Origin: Myxococcota bacterium
GTDB taxonomy: Bacteria > Myxococcota > XYA12-FULL-58-9 > JALHOP01
DNA: 64,000 nucleotides
Direction: 5' to 3'
Assembly: GCA_022842935.1 (NCBI GenBank)
Contig: JALHOP010000017.1
Coordinates: 1-64,000 of the forward strand
Positions within the stretch are counted from its first letter, which is position 1. Each line of letters starts with the position of its first letter. A program made the translations under genes and the position numbers. The notes under the pieces are model-generated. The model saw nothing but the letters and a program-made list of their open reading frames with translations. It made no database searches and was not told the origin of the DNA. Below, piece after piece: positions 1 to 7,507 of the stretch.

Positions 1-323
1 TCTTCGATGGCCCGGAATTCATCGCCCGGCTTGCCGCGCTGGTGCCGCCACCGCGCGTCCATCAAGTCTGCTATCACGGCGTCTTTGCGCCACGGGCGAA
101 GCTCGTTCGAGCGGTCGTTGCCGACAGCCATGAAGCTCACGGGTGCACAGAGGCTCACGCGTCCGCCAAACGCGGCCACTTGCCGTGGGCCAAGCTGTTG
201 GCGTGCCCCGTGCGAGCGCGTCACAGCAAATCGAGCTCAACTGGATGGACGCGGCTTGGACCCTGACTCACCCAAGCCTCGCGAACGTCTGCCCCGCTGC
301 GTCGAGTCTTGCCCGCGTGGACC
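1..323 (+). mobile_element. IS91-family (Y2) transposase 3' remnant, copy 1
   Basis: The conceptual reading FDGPEFIARLAALVPPPRVH, followed by YHGVFAPRAKL, matches the C-terminal region of IS91/IS801-type HUH transposases. The left part lies outside the window. The usual zinc-ribbon-like end is damaged: WAKLL runs directly into ACP, as if an internal stretch had been deleted, and the frame then degenerates. The segment is about 98% identical to 3770-4092 and similarity stops at the same base in both copies. No intact transposase is visible, so this is a dead fragment. Confidence 0.75.
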
Positions 324-369
324 TCGCCTGCGGCAACTTTTTGCTTTGCCTTCGCTGGCGCACGGCTAG

Positions 370-415
370 GTCGCAGCTACGCTGCGACGACGGGTTCGGT
401 TTGCCCGTTGTCGTC
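370..415. repeat. two adjacent inverted repeats beyond the IS91 remnant
   Basis: A perfect 8-bp stem with a 3-base loop (GTCGCAGC-TAC-GCTGCGAC, 370-388) is followed by an imperfect stem, GACGACGGG...CCCGTTGTCGTC, at 386-415. IS91-type elements carry secondary structure near their origin end, so these may belong to the element end. The second remnant copy lacks them because it is truncated at 4092. No T-run follows, so a terminator is not supported. Confidence 0.45.
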
Positions 416-486
416 ATGCCGGCGATGTCACGGCGCACCAACCGTGGGTGACCCGCGGCCCGTAGATCACAGGCACGTCCGCTGAG

Positions 487-1566
487 CTAGAAGCGTAAAC
501 GCCAAGGGAGTAGATGCGGCGAGCTGCTCGCTGGTTGGCTCGTGCCGCCCGGCGCGGCTGCCATGAGGTCGCGATACAAAGCGTTTACGTCGTGTCGATT
601 GCGCGATCCATTGCGGAGCCGGGCGCTCGGTTCCCCATCTTGGAAAAGACGTTCGAGTAAGACCTGCGCGCACGGTTCACGGTGGGAGGTTGGCATCTCC
701 AAAAGCACGCGGACGATCGGCCGCCCGCTACGCTCGCCTTTGTGGTCCTGTTCGAAATTGATGGAGAACGTCGCGAGCTGCTCCAGCAGCGTGTGAGCCA
801 CACTTCCGGGGAGGATGGCGTCGAGCTCGTGAATGAGGTTGCGAACGCGATTTTCATCGGCGGGTCTGAAGTAGGGTTGAGCCCGCCTGCCGCTAGCGTC
901 GAGATGACTCTGAAGGCCATGGCGCACAGCGGCCAGGTAGCCAGGTTTCGTTTCCGCAAGCAGGGCCCGAATGCCGCGGTCTACCTCTTTCCCCGCGACG
1001 GGGGCTTTGTCGCGAGCGTGGTGGAGAGATTGCTCAGTGGCAAAACAGGCGAAAACAGCCGGGAAAAACGCGGCAGGCACGGCGATGAAGACAGGCTCGG
1101 GCGGCGGGAGGATGCCGAGCAAGGCACTCGTGCTGCCGAGGAAAACAAATGCGCCTGCCAGGGCGGCCCCACTCAACGGGCTCAGCTTCTCCTGTATGGG
1201 AACGAAGTGCTTTGCAATCACAGCGTAGGCATGGTCGGCGCCAGCCATGAGCTCGGTGAGGTAGCTTTTGGCCTCGTCGGGGGTGATGGCGTCCCACGCG
1301 GCGTCGCTAACGCTCGCGGCCGTGTTGACCGCCACGGGGAGGGTGGGCGCTGCGACTATCGTGTCGACGACTGGGGTCTCGGCCCTCTGCATGACGGCGA
1401 GGCGTGTATCGAGGAAGTCGCGCGCGCGATCCAAGTCGCGGGAGTCGACCCGCTGGCGAGGCGCTGCGGCGCGCACCAGGCTTTGTGGCGTCACCGTTTG
1501 ACCCCGACGGATGAGCCGGTCATACGCGCCCGCGAAATCCAGCTCTGTTGAAGACAGTCCAGCCAT
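487..1566 (-). CDS. hypothetical protein with central hydrophobic hairpin
   Basis: A protein of 359 residues that I do not recognise. The ATG at 1566 is chosen because GAGGAGAA lies six bases upstream, while the longer reading has no such site. The N-terminal third is hydrophilic and helical. Around residues 133-180 there are two hydrophobic stretches separated by a proline-rich turn (ILPPPEP), suggesting a membrane hairpin. The C-terminal half is again soluble and ends in a Ser/Pro-rich tail. There is no signal peptide. The gene lies between the IS91 remnant and the first dispersed repeat, so it may be island cargo. Function unknown. Confidence 0.7.
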   Translation of the reverse strand: MAGLSSTELDFAGAYDRLIRRGQTVTPQSLVRAAAPRQRVDSRDLDRARDFLDTRLAVMQRAETPVVDTIVAAPTLPVAVNTAASVSDAAWDAITPDEAKSYLTELMAGADHAYAVIAKHFVPIQEKLSPLSGAALAGAFVFLGSTSALLGILPPPEPVFIAVPAAFFPAVFACFATEQSLHHARDKAPVAGKEVDRGIRALLAETKPGYLAAVRHGLQSHLDASGRRAQPYFRPADENRVRNLIHELDAILPGSVAHTLLEQLATFSINFEQDHKGERSGRPIVRVLLEMPTSHREPCAQVLLERLFQDGEPSARLRNGSRNRHDVNALYRDLMAAAPGGTSQPASSSPHLLPWRLRF

Positions 1567-1773
1567 TTGGCTTCTCCTCTTTCTCGCTGATCCGAGCTCT
1601 GCAACTTGGCTGCCATTCATGGCTGGCTGGTGGCTTCGCACGGGGAAGGGGCCGCTACGGACGCTCTCGGGGCAGGCCTGCTGGAGGCGGCGAGTGATTG
1701 CTGGTGCGGATGCTGATCACCGCGGAGACCGCAAAGCCCCCTAGACCTGATCTCGAGAGAACCCAGGATTGGC

Positions 1774-1874
1774 TCACAGCACGACAGCGCCGCCGGACGT
1801 GCTCACCTGCCTCCAGCCGACTATGCGTCTCTCGCGCACGACCCAACAACAGCACGCTAGAATTTCCTATCCTC
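1774..1874. repeat. 101-bp dispersed repeat, copy A
   Basis: This is base-for-base identical to 4117-4217, and its last 62 bases recur at 2625-2686 with one mismatch. Similarity ends sharply at CTATCCTC in all three. Read forward, every copy contains the short frame PADYASLAH-x-PTTAR followed by TAG. This copy lies immediately 5' of a truncated ABC permease, which suggests insertion or a recombination junction. The type of element is not identified. Confidence 0.85.
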
Positions 1875-2212
1875 CAGCGGTGACATCCTTCGCGCTCACG
1901 GCGCTGGGCGTCGCCGTCGCTTGGTGGCCCGATAACCTGCAGGCGTTCCATGCCATCCAGATGACGGTGCTGGTACCGCTGTGGCTGGTGTCGGGCGCCA
2001 TGTTCCCAGCTGGGGACAGCGCAGTATTCGCCGCGATCATGCGCGTGAACCCTATGTCGTACGCCGTGTCGGCGGCTCGACATGCATTTTATAGCGGACA
2101 GGTGGCGGTGGGTGTGACGCCCGTCGGCCCGCTCGCGGATCTGGCGGTGCTCGTTGTCTGCGCCGTTGTCTGTCTCGCCATCGCCGTCACGGTCTGCGCG
2201 CGAAGATCATGA
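1875..2212 (+). pseudogene. ABC-2 type transporter permease, 5'-truncated
   Basis: Starting directly after dispersed repeat A, the frame reads VTSFALTALGVAVAW, then MTVLVPLWLVSGAMFPAG and VNPMSYAVSAARHAFY. This is the classic C-terminal part of an ABC-2 membrane permease, including the LSGxxFP-like hairpin and the last membrane helix. Roughly the first 60% of a normal ~250-residue permease is missing and no ATPase gene is nearby. The stop overlaps the next gene's ATG by four bases (ATGA), so the pair was once an operon. The fragment is unlikely to function. Confidence 0.75.
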
Positions 2213-2772
2213 ACCTCGCCGAGCTGCTCCCCCACAGTAACGCCGTCTTGAACGCCACCTCGACGCTCGCGTTGTGCGCCGGATTCGTCGCCATCCGCGG
2301 CAAGCGCATCGCACTCCATCGTGCCTGCATGATCAGCGCGGTCATTGCGAGTGCGGTGTTTCTCGCTGGCTACCTCACGCGCTTCGCGCTCACGGGCACA
2401 CACCGTTTCCCAGACGTCGGCGTCATCAAGAGCGTTTACCTTGCGATCTTGTTCTCGCACATGCTCCTCGACGTCGCCGTGGTTCCCATCGTGTTCCGGC
2501 TGTTGTTCCTCGCGCGGCGTGGCCGCTTCGAGGAGCACAAGAAGCTCGCGCGCTATGGCTGTCGCTGCTGTTTGCGTGGCTGGCTAGCTGCGCCAGCGAG
2601 CCTTTGCCTGTGGGGCCGCCAAAGCCAGCCGACTATGCGTCTCTCGCGCACTACCCAACAACAGCACGCTAGAATTTCCTATCCTCCCCCGTCCGCGCCG
2701 CCACCCGACACCAGCCATCCTGACTCGTCGTCAGATGCGACGCTGACACCCGCGTCGCGCGCGCGGCGATAA
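2209..2772 (+). CDS. DUF420-family membrane protein with replaced 3' end
   Basis: Residues 1 to about 115 form four hydrophobic segments with the family hallmarks: HRACMISAVIASAVFL, then FPDVGVIKSVYLAILFSHM, and EEHKKLAR. DUF420 proteins are small integral membrane proteins, some linked to cytochrome oxidase assembly. After KKLARYG (about base 2556) similarity ends. The rest of the frame is Cys/Arg-rich run-on sequence that passes through dispersed repeat B and finishes in low-complexity Ser/Thr/Pro. The final DUF420 helix is therefore lost. The start overlaps the stop of the truncated permease by four bases. Probably a decaying gene. Confidence 0.6.
   Translation: MNLAELLPHSNAVLNATSTLALCAGFVAIRGKRIALHRACMISAVIASAVFLAGYLTRFALTGTHRFPDVGVIKSVYLAILFSHMLLDVAVVPIVFRLLFLARRGRFEEHKKLARYGCRCCLRGWLAAPASLCLWGRQSQPTMRLSRTTQQQHARISYPPPSAPPPDTSHPDSSSDATLTPASRARR
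2550..2672 (+). pseudogene. possible lipoprotein leader fragment
   Basis: In the frame one base off the DUF420 gene, LWLSLLFAWLASC is followed by an acidic/proline stretch. This looks like a lipoprotein signal peptide with a lipobox (LASC) but has no start codon. It enters dispersed repeat B in frame and stops at 2670-2672. It may be a gene start fused to the truncated DUF420 gene. A chance reading cannot be excluded. Confidence 0.35.
2625..2686. repeat. dispersed repeat, copy B (62-bp partial)
   Basis: Matches the last 62 bases of copies A (1774-1874) and C (4117-4217) with a single mismatch (GCACTACC against GCACGACC). The first 39 bases of the longer unit are absent and replaced by the lipoprotein-like leader. 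The right boundary, CTATCCTC, coincides with that of the other copies. Confidence 0.85.
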
Positions 2773-2812
2773 GGACAGCAACACGCAACCGCAAATTGGA
2801 GAGCGATTAGCC

Positions 2813-3505
2813 ATGGTGGGTGAAGTCAGACACGGACGGGATACCGGAGCGGTACGGAATCGCGGCAGTGCGGACGGCGCGGGAGACCGCACGACACGAA
2901 CGGCGCAGGCCGGCGGGTCTGCGGTCATGCAGAAAGCACCTGGAACCTTCCCCGACCACATCGCAACTCTGGTGAGCAGCACCGCCGGTCTCGCGCGTCA
3001 GCGGCAAGACGCGGCCGCGGCGATCACGGCCTCGAACCGCAAGTGGGACGGCGAGGTAGATCGAGAGATCGCGCTCATCAATCAATGCGCCGATACCGAG
3101 GGTGTGAAGTTCGTCGCGTCGCAGAGCCCGCGAGGTCAGCTCGCCGTGCTGCTCGCCTGGGAAGACATGTCGCGCCTACTGGTCCTCGGCGTCCGCGATG
3201 GCAAGATGACGCTGGCCCAAGCGACGCACTTCGGCCAGCACGCAGCCGACGGCAAGAAGATCTATCTCACGCACTTCACGGATCTCGCACCGGCCAGCGT
3301 GCGGCCACGCACGGAGCAGGGCCAGATTACCTTCGAAGGGTCGCTCGTGAAGTTCGACAACGTCACGGCCGAGGTCGTGCTCAAGGGCGTCGAGCGCATC
3401 CTGCGCGACAACGTGCGGCCGACCTCGCTCGCGGTAGCGGACAGCTGGAACCTGGCGGATCATGACGTGGGACAGCTCACGTCGCGTTTTCGCCGGCCCG
3501 CTTAG
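2813..3505 (+). CDS. hypothetical soluble protein
   Basis: A protein of 230 residues with no recognised domain. GGAGAG lies nine bases before the ATG at 2813. An internal ATG at 2928 is an alternative and would remove a basic, Gly/Arg-rich leader. The core (residues about 40-215) is mixed alpha/beta, with FVASQSPRGQLAVLLAWEDM and KKIYLTHFTDLAP as notable segments. There is no signal peptide or membrane helix. It sits inside the rearranged region, flanked by the decayed DUF420 gene and transposase debris. Function unknown. Confidence 0.65.
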   Translation: MVGEVRHGRDTGAVRNRGSADGAGDRTTRTAQAGGSAVMQKAPGTFPDHIATLVSSTAGLARQRQDAAAAITASNRKWDGEVDREIALINQCADTEGVKFVASQSPRGQLAVLLAWEDMSRLLVLGVRDGKMTLAQATHFGQHAADGKKIYLTHFTDLAPASVRPRTEQGQITFEGSLVKFDNVTAEVVLKGVERILRDNVRPTSLAVADSWNLADHDVGQLTSRFRRPA

Positions 3506-3530
3506 AGCTCGCGACGCGGCGCGCGAGCGA

Positions 3531-3665
3531 TCAGCCGCCGATCTTGATCGGAATCGTGACCGGGCAGTTGGTGCCATCGGTCTCGGGGAAGCTGCGTTCG
3601 ATGTCGATGCCGCGGTCCGTGTGCATGGCGCGGACCGCGCGCGCCTCGAGCGGCTTTGTCGGTAC
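3531..3665 (-). pseudogene. C-terminal fragment of a minus-strand gene
   Basis: On the minus strand the frame reads AVRAMHTDRGIDIERSF and then TNCPVTIPIKIGG before a TGA at 3531-3533. The last residues resemble the end of periplasmic TonB-like or AgmX/PglI-type proteins (CxVTIPIxF). That assignment is by general resemblance only. The frame loses sense at about 3645-3665, exactly where transposase similarity begins on the plus strand. The upstream part of the gene was therefore probably removed when the IS91 fragment arrived. Confidence 0.4.
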
Positions 3666-4092
3666 ATCTTGCGGCCGCCGATTGCCAACGACCGCTTGGT
3701 CAAACGTTCCGATGGGCGCTTCGAGCTACGTTTGAAACGTGCATGGTCGGACGGTACGACACACCTCGTTCTTCGATGGCCCGGAATTCATCGCCCGGCT
3801 TGCCGCGCTGGTGCCGCCACCGCGCGTCCATCAAGTCTGCTATCACGGCGTCTTTGCGCCACGGGCGAAGCTCGTTCGAGCGGTCGTTTCCGACAGCCAT
3901 GAAGCTCACGGGTGCACAGAGGCTCACGCGTCAGCCAAACGCGTCCACTTGCCGTGGGCCAAGCTGTTGGCGTGCCCGTGCGAGTCGCGTCACAGCAAAT
4001 CGAGCTCAACTGGATGGAAGCGGCTTGGACCCTGACTCACCCAAGCCTCGCGAACGTCTGCCCCGCTGCGTCGAGTCTTGCCCGCGTGGACC
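3645..4092 (+). mobile_element. IS91-family (Y2) transposase 3' remnant, copy 2
   Basis: The frame LERLCRYILRPPIANDRL, then LRLKRAWSDGTTHLVL, matches IS91-family transposases just after the catalytic region. A one-base frameshift near 3771 is needed to continue into FDGPEFIARLAALV. Bases 3770-4092 repeat 1-323 with a handful of mismatches, including V/G changes and a compensating indel pair near 3976-3990. The catalytic tyrosine part is absent. After 4092 a 24-base spacer leads to dispersed repeat C. A dead fragment. Confidence 0.8.
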
Positions 4093-4116
4093 ACCAAAAA
4101 ACCGGCAAAACACCTT

Positions 4117-4217
4117 TCACAGCACGACAGCGCCGCCGGACGTGCTCACCTGCCTCCAGCCGACTATGCGTCTCTCGCGCACGACCCAACAACAGCACGC
4201 TAGAATTTCCTATCCTC
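4117..4217. repeat. 101-bp dispersed repeat, copy C
   Basis: Identical over 101 bases to copy A (1774-1874). It lies 24 bases after the end of IS91 remnant 2 and 75 bases before the start of the TSP1/GLUG lipoprotein gene, so part of that gene's upstream region may have been supplied or altered by the repeat. Confidence 0.85.
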
Positions 4218-4291
4218 GCGGCCGCCAGCTCGTCAGGAGTGATGCAAGGTGTCGCATGCTAAGCTGGCGCCGAGCGAATCGGAGTCTTGGC

Positions 4292-7087
4292 ATGCGTCAC
4301 GCCGTTCTTGGGGTCCTGGTCTGTGGCCTGGTCATGTTGGGTTGTGAGTCGCGGGTGAGCGGCCCGGGTCAGGCCAACGACGACGATCAGCGCTACACAT
4401 GGTCGCTCGGTGACTACGGAGCATGCGTGAGCGCATCAGGTTGCGGTACCGGCGTGCGTGCCCGCGAGATGATTTGCCAAAACGCACTGGGCACCGCGGT
4501 CGCGGACACGTTCTGCGGTGACCGGCCTCAACCCGACCTCGTGGATTGCATCGACACCGCCTTGTGCCAGTGGCGCACGACGGCGACGAGCGCTTGCAAT
4601 GCGCCCACCGACTGCAGCTCCGGCTCCTACACCCAGGTCTCGGATTGCCGAGACGGCGACGGCAACGAAGTCGACGCCTCATGGTGTACCGCTCCTCGCC
4701 CCCCGGAGCAGGGCACGTGCGCCCGCACATCGGCATGCGTCGTCGAGCTCTCCGATAGCGCCTGCAGCGCCAGCGCGACTGGGTGCGGTCAAGGTACGAT
4801 CACGCGAACCCGGACGTGCAAGGACCCGAGCGGTGGGGTCGTGCCCATCTCGTTCTGCGGAACCGAGCCGACGCAATCCATCCCGTGCCTCGACTATTCG
4901 CTGTGCTATGCCGACGTCGTGGGGCCCTGGGGCGCCTGCGGCACGACCTGTGGCGTCGCGACACGTTCGCGGACCGTCGTCTGCCGAGCCCCCGATGGCG
5001 CGCAAGTGAACGCATCGTGGTGCACGGTTGCGACGTCGGAGGCGTGCTCGGAGACGACGAGCTGCTGCGACGCGGCGGCGACGGCAGCAAGCCCGTTCGC
5101 GGGCGGAAGCGGCACGACCAGCGACCCCTATATCGTCTGCAGCGCCGCCCAGCTCGATAACGTTCGCACCGGTAAAAACCTTGCATACCTGCTTGGCGCG
5201 GACCTCGACCTCGCCACGGTCCCGTTCGTGCCGCTCACGACGGGAGACGAGAAATTTTCCGGGATCTTCGACGGCGACGGCCACACCATCGACCGACTCA
5301 CCATCGACACGCCGGCGAGCGACGACGTCGGGATGTTCGGGCGCCTCCAGGTGCTGAGCGACGTGCGAGATCTGCATCTGACTAACGTCGACGTCACCGG
5401 CAACACCTTCGTAGGCGGTTTAGCCGGGCGCGCCGAAGCGGGGGCGCACGTCCAGGACGTCACTGTGACCGGCTCGATGTTGGGGAACGACTACGTGGGC
5501 GGCCTCGCCGGCACCGTCGACGGGGTCGCCGAGCGCGTTGCGACCAATGTGGTCGTGGTCGCGAACGACTATGCGGGGGCCATCACCGGCGCGATGGGCA
5601 GCCTCGGCACGCTGGCTCGCGCATCCGCGCTGGGCGAAGTTAGCGGGCGCGACTACGTCGGCGGCGCCGTCGGGCACACACGAGGACACCTCTGGCGCGT
5701 CAGCGCCGACGCGGTCGCGGAAGGTCGGAACTTCGTTGGCGGCGCGGTCGGGGGTGCCGAAGACTACGCTATCGTGGAGTGCGAAGCGCGTGGGTCGGCG
5801 ACCGGCACATCGTACGTCGGCGGCCTCGTGGGCTCGGTGCGCGGCATCGTCGTCGAATCGCGGAGCACCGCGAGTGCTTCTGGCACCACCTACGTCGGCG
5901 GTCTCGTCGGTTTCCTCGACGGTTTCGCCGGCCATGTCTTCAGCACCGGGGCGAGCTCCGGAGGCGGCCTCGTCGGTGCCGTGACACCAGACGCCGAGGT
6001 GAAAGGCTCGTTCTGGGACACGCAGTCGTCCGGGCAATCGAGCAGCGCCGATGGCACGGCGGTCGGCAAGACGAGCACCCAGATGCGCACGCCCGCGACG
6101 TACGCGGGTTGGCAGACCTACACCATGTGGCAGCTCACCGACGGGGAGTTGCCAGTCTTCCGCGATAGCGATGCGCCATGCCCGAAAGGCCCAGCGGCGT
6201 TCTCGGGTGGTGCTGGAACCCCCCTCGATCCGTACCTCATCGATCGCCCAGACCAAGTGTACGCCATGGCGTGCAATCCGGGCGCCAAATACGCCATCGC
6301 CGCAGACCTCGACTTCACGTCGACGACCTCGACACCAGCCGTCGACCGCGGTGCGATGTTCGAAGCCCTGGGCGTGCGATCGGCGTATGTGAGTCGCTAC
6401 GTGCCCTTCACGGGCACACTCGATGGTCGTGGCCATCGCATCATCGGGTGGACCGGCTACGATCTCTTCGGCGGCTTTTTCGCGAGCTTGAGTACGAACG
6501 TCACGAATGTGACGTTCGACAACGTCGACGTCGCTGGCGGGCTCCGGGCGGGCGGGGTCGTCGCGCTCCTTGGCGGCTCGATGAGCCGGGTCTCCGCGAG
6601 CGGCAGAGTGCGTGCGGGCATGGTCGCAGGCGGCGTCGTCGGAGCCGCCCAAAACCCCAACGCGAGCCAAGGCATCACGCGTTCGTTCGCTGATGTCGAC
6701 GTCATCACCCATGCGGGCGTCGCCGTTAGCGGCGGGTTCGTCGGCTCCTTGTCTGTCAACGCGCGCGTCAGGGACAGCTACTCCACCGGCAGCGTCGCCG
6801 GCAGCGTCCCCGGAACCGGCGGGTTCGCGGGTAGTGGCGACGCCGGTTCGACCATCGAGCGCTGCTATTCGACTGGGGTCGTCACCGGCTACTATGTCTC
6901 GGGTTTTTCGGGGCAGAACACGACGGTGACAAACTCGTACTGGGACACCGAGGCGAGCGGCGTCGCAATAAGTTTCGGCGGCGCTGGTAGGACCACGGCG
7001 CAGATGCAGACGCAGAGCACCTTCCAGACCTGGGATTTCGACACCGTCTGGACGATCGCGCCTGGGAGCTACCCAACGCTACGGTGA
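4292..7087 (+). CDS. surface lipoprotein with TSP1-like and GLUG repeats
   Basis: A protein of 931 residues. The ATG at 4292 has GGAG seven bases upstream and begins a lipoprotein signal with lipobox LVMLGC. The longer open frame upstream only runs through transposase debris. Residues about 30-250 hold four Cys-rich thrombospondin-type-1-like units (YTWSLGDYGACVSASGCGTG; VGPWGACGTTCGVATRSRTV). The rest consists of two blocks of GLUG-type repeats (TYVGGLVG, DYVGGAVG, NFVGGAVG), each closed by an SFWDT/SYWDT...TAQM motif. Each block opens with an FSGGAGTPLDPYLI-like segment typical of GLUG proteins. Probably an outer-surface adhesin. Substrate unknown. Confidence 0.85.
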   Translation: MRHAVLGVLVCGLVMLGCESRVSGPGQANDDDQRYTWSLGDYGACVSASGCGTGVRAREMICQNALGTAVADTFCGDRPQPDLVDCIDTALCQWRTTATSACNAPTDCSSGSYTQVSDCRDGDGNEVDASWCTAPRPPEQGTCARTSACVVELSDSACSASATGCGQGTITRTRTCKDPSGGVVPISFCGTEPTQSIPCLDYSLCYADVVGPWGACGTTCGVATRSRTVVCRAPDGAQVNASWCTVATSEACSETTSCCDAAATAASPFAGGSGTTSDPYIVCSAAQLDNVRTGKNLAYLLGADLDLATVPFVPLTTGDEKFSGIFDGDGHTIDRLTIDTPASDDVGMFGRLQVLSDVRDLHLTNVDVTGNTFVGGLAGRAEAGAHVQDVTVTGSMLGNDYVGGLAGTVDGVAERVATNVVVVANDYAGAITGAMGSLGTLARASALGEVSGRDYVGGAVGHTRGHLWRVSADAVAEGRNFVGGAVGGAEDYAIVECEARGSATGTSYVGGLVGSVRGIVVESRSTASASGTTYVGGLVGFLDGFAGHVFSTGASSGGGLVGAVTPDAEVKGSFWDTQSSGQSSSADGTAVGKTSTQMRTPATYAGWQTYTMWQLTDGELPVFRDSDAPCPKGPAAFSGGAGTPLDPYLIDRPDQVYAMACNPGAKYAIAADLDFTSTTSTPAVDRGAMFEALGVRSAYVSRYVPFTGTLDGRGHRIIGWTGYDLFGGFFASLSTNVTNVTFDNVDVAGGLRAGGVVALLGGSMSRVSASGRVRAGMVAGGVVGAAQNPNASQGITRSFADVDVITHAGVAVSGGFVGSLSVNARVRDSYSTGSVAGSVPGTGGFAGSGDAGSTIERCYSTGVVTGYYVSGFSGQNTTVTNSYWDTEASGVAISFGGAGRTTAQMQTQSTFQTWDFDTVWTIAPGSYPTLR

Positions 7088-7166
7088 CGCGCTCGCGCTT
7101 CGGGCGCGGCGGAGGTGAACAGCCACGACGTTGGCCGGCGCGAAGCGGGCGCGCTGACCCTAGCCC

Positions 7167-7394
7167 TCAGAGCACGAAACAGTAGCCAAAGCTCACGGCC
7201 GCACCCGGCGCGAGCGAGGCATCCCAGGCAGCGCCGGTGAAGGTCACACGACCGCTATCGCGGTCGCGACTGCTTTTCCAGGCGTTGTTGATGGTGCCCG
7301 GGACTTCGAGGGTCACCATCCACGCCATGGTATCCGTGCCGTTGTTGGTGACGACGACGTCATGGCAACCACCCGTGGCGGTAGCAAACGTCTA
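7167..7394 (-). pseudogene. carbohydrate-binding module (CBM2-like) remnant
   Basis: Reading the minus strand, DVVVTNNGTDTMAWMVTLEV continues to PGTINNAWKS, then FTGAAWDASLAPG and FGYCFVL before a stop at 7167. This is the order of CBM2-type cellulose-binding modules (TNNG, W, PG, W, SFGF). Upstream the frame meets a TAG at about 7395 and has no start codon, so only the last ~75 residues of a once larger secreted enzyme remain. The region 7088-7507 holds no other gene that I can support. Confidence 0.6.
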
Positions 7395-7507
7395 CGCCAA
7401 CAAGCCCACGCGCCGACGCAAGGACGAAGAGGGTGACGACGAGGTCGTCGAAGGGCCGCGCCGTCAGGTATCGGAAGTCGGCTCGACCTGATACGCTCTG
7501 CAGTAAC

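Noticed and set aside
682-1551. Long plus-strand frame of 289 residues
   Set aside because: It lies wholly opposite the 487-1566 gene. The product is Gly/Arg/Ala-rich without domain logic, a common mirror effect in high-GC DNA.
2650-2670. ACCCAAC in the dispersed repeat as an integron attC core (RYYYAAC)
   Set aside because: No matching GTTRRRY lies within 150 bases and no imperfect palindrome spans the repeat, so an attC site is not supported.
3656-4291. N-terminal extension of the TSP1/GLUG gene giving a 1,143-residue frame
   Set aside because: The extra 212 residues read through the IS91 remnant and dispersed repeat C in a frame that is not the transposase frame. The ATG at 4292 has a ribosome-binding site and starts a lipoprotein signal.
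5420-6712. 430-residue minus-strand frame inside the GLUG gene
   Set aside because: Antisense to repeat DNA with clear GLUG coding on the other strand. The composition (Arg/Ala/Asp/His) is that of a shadow frame.
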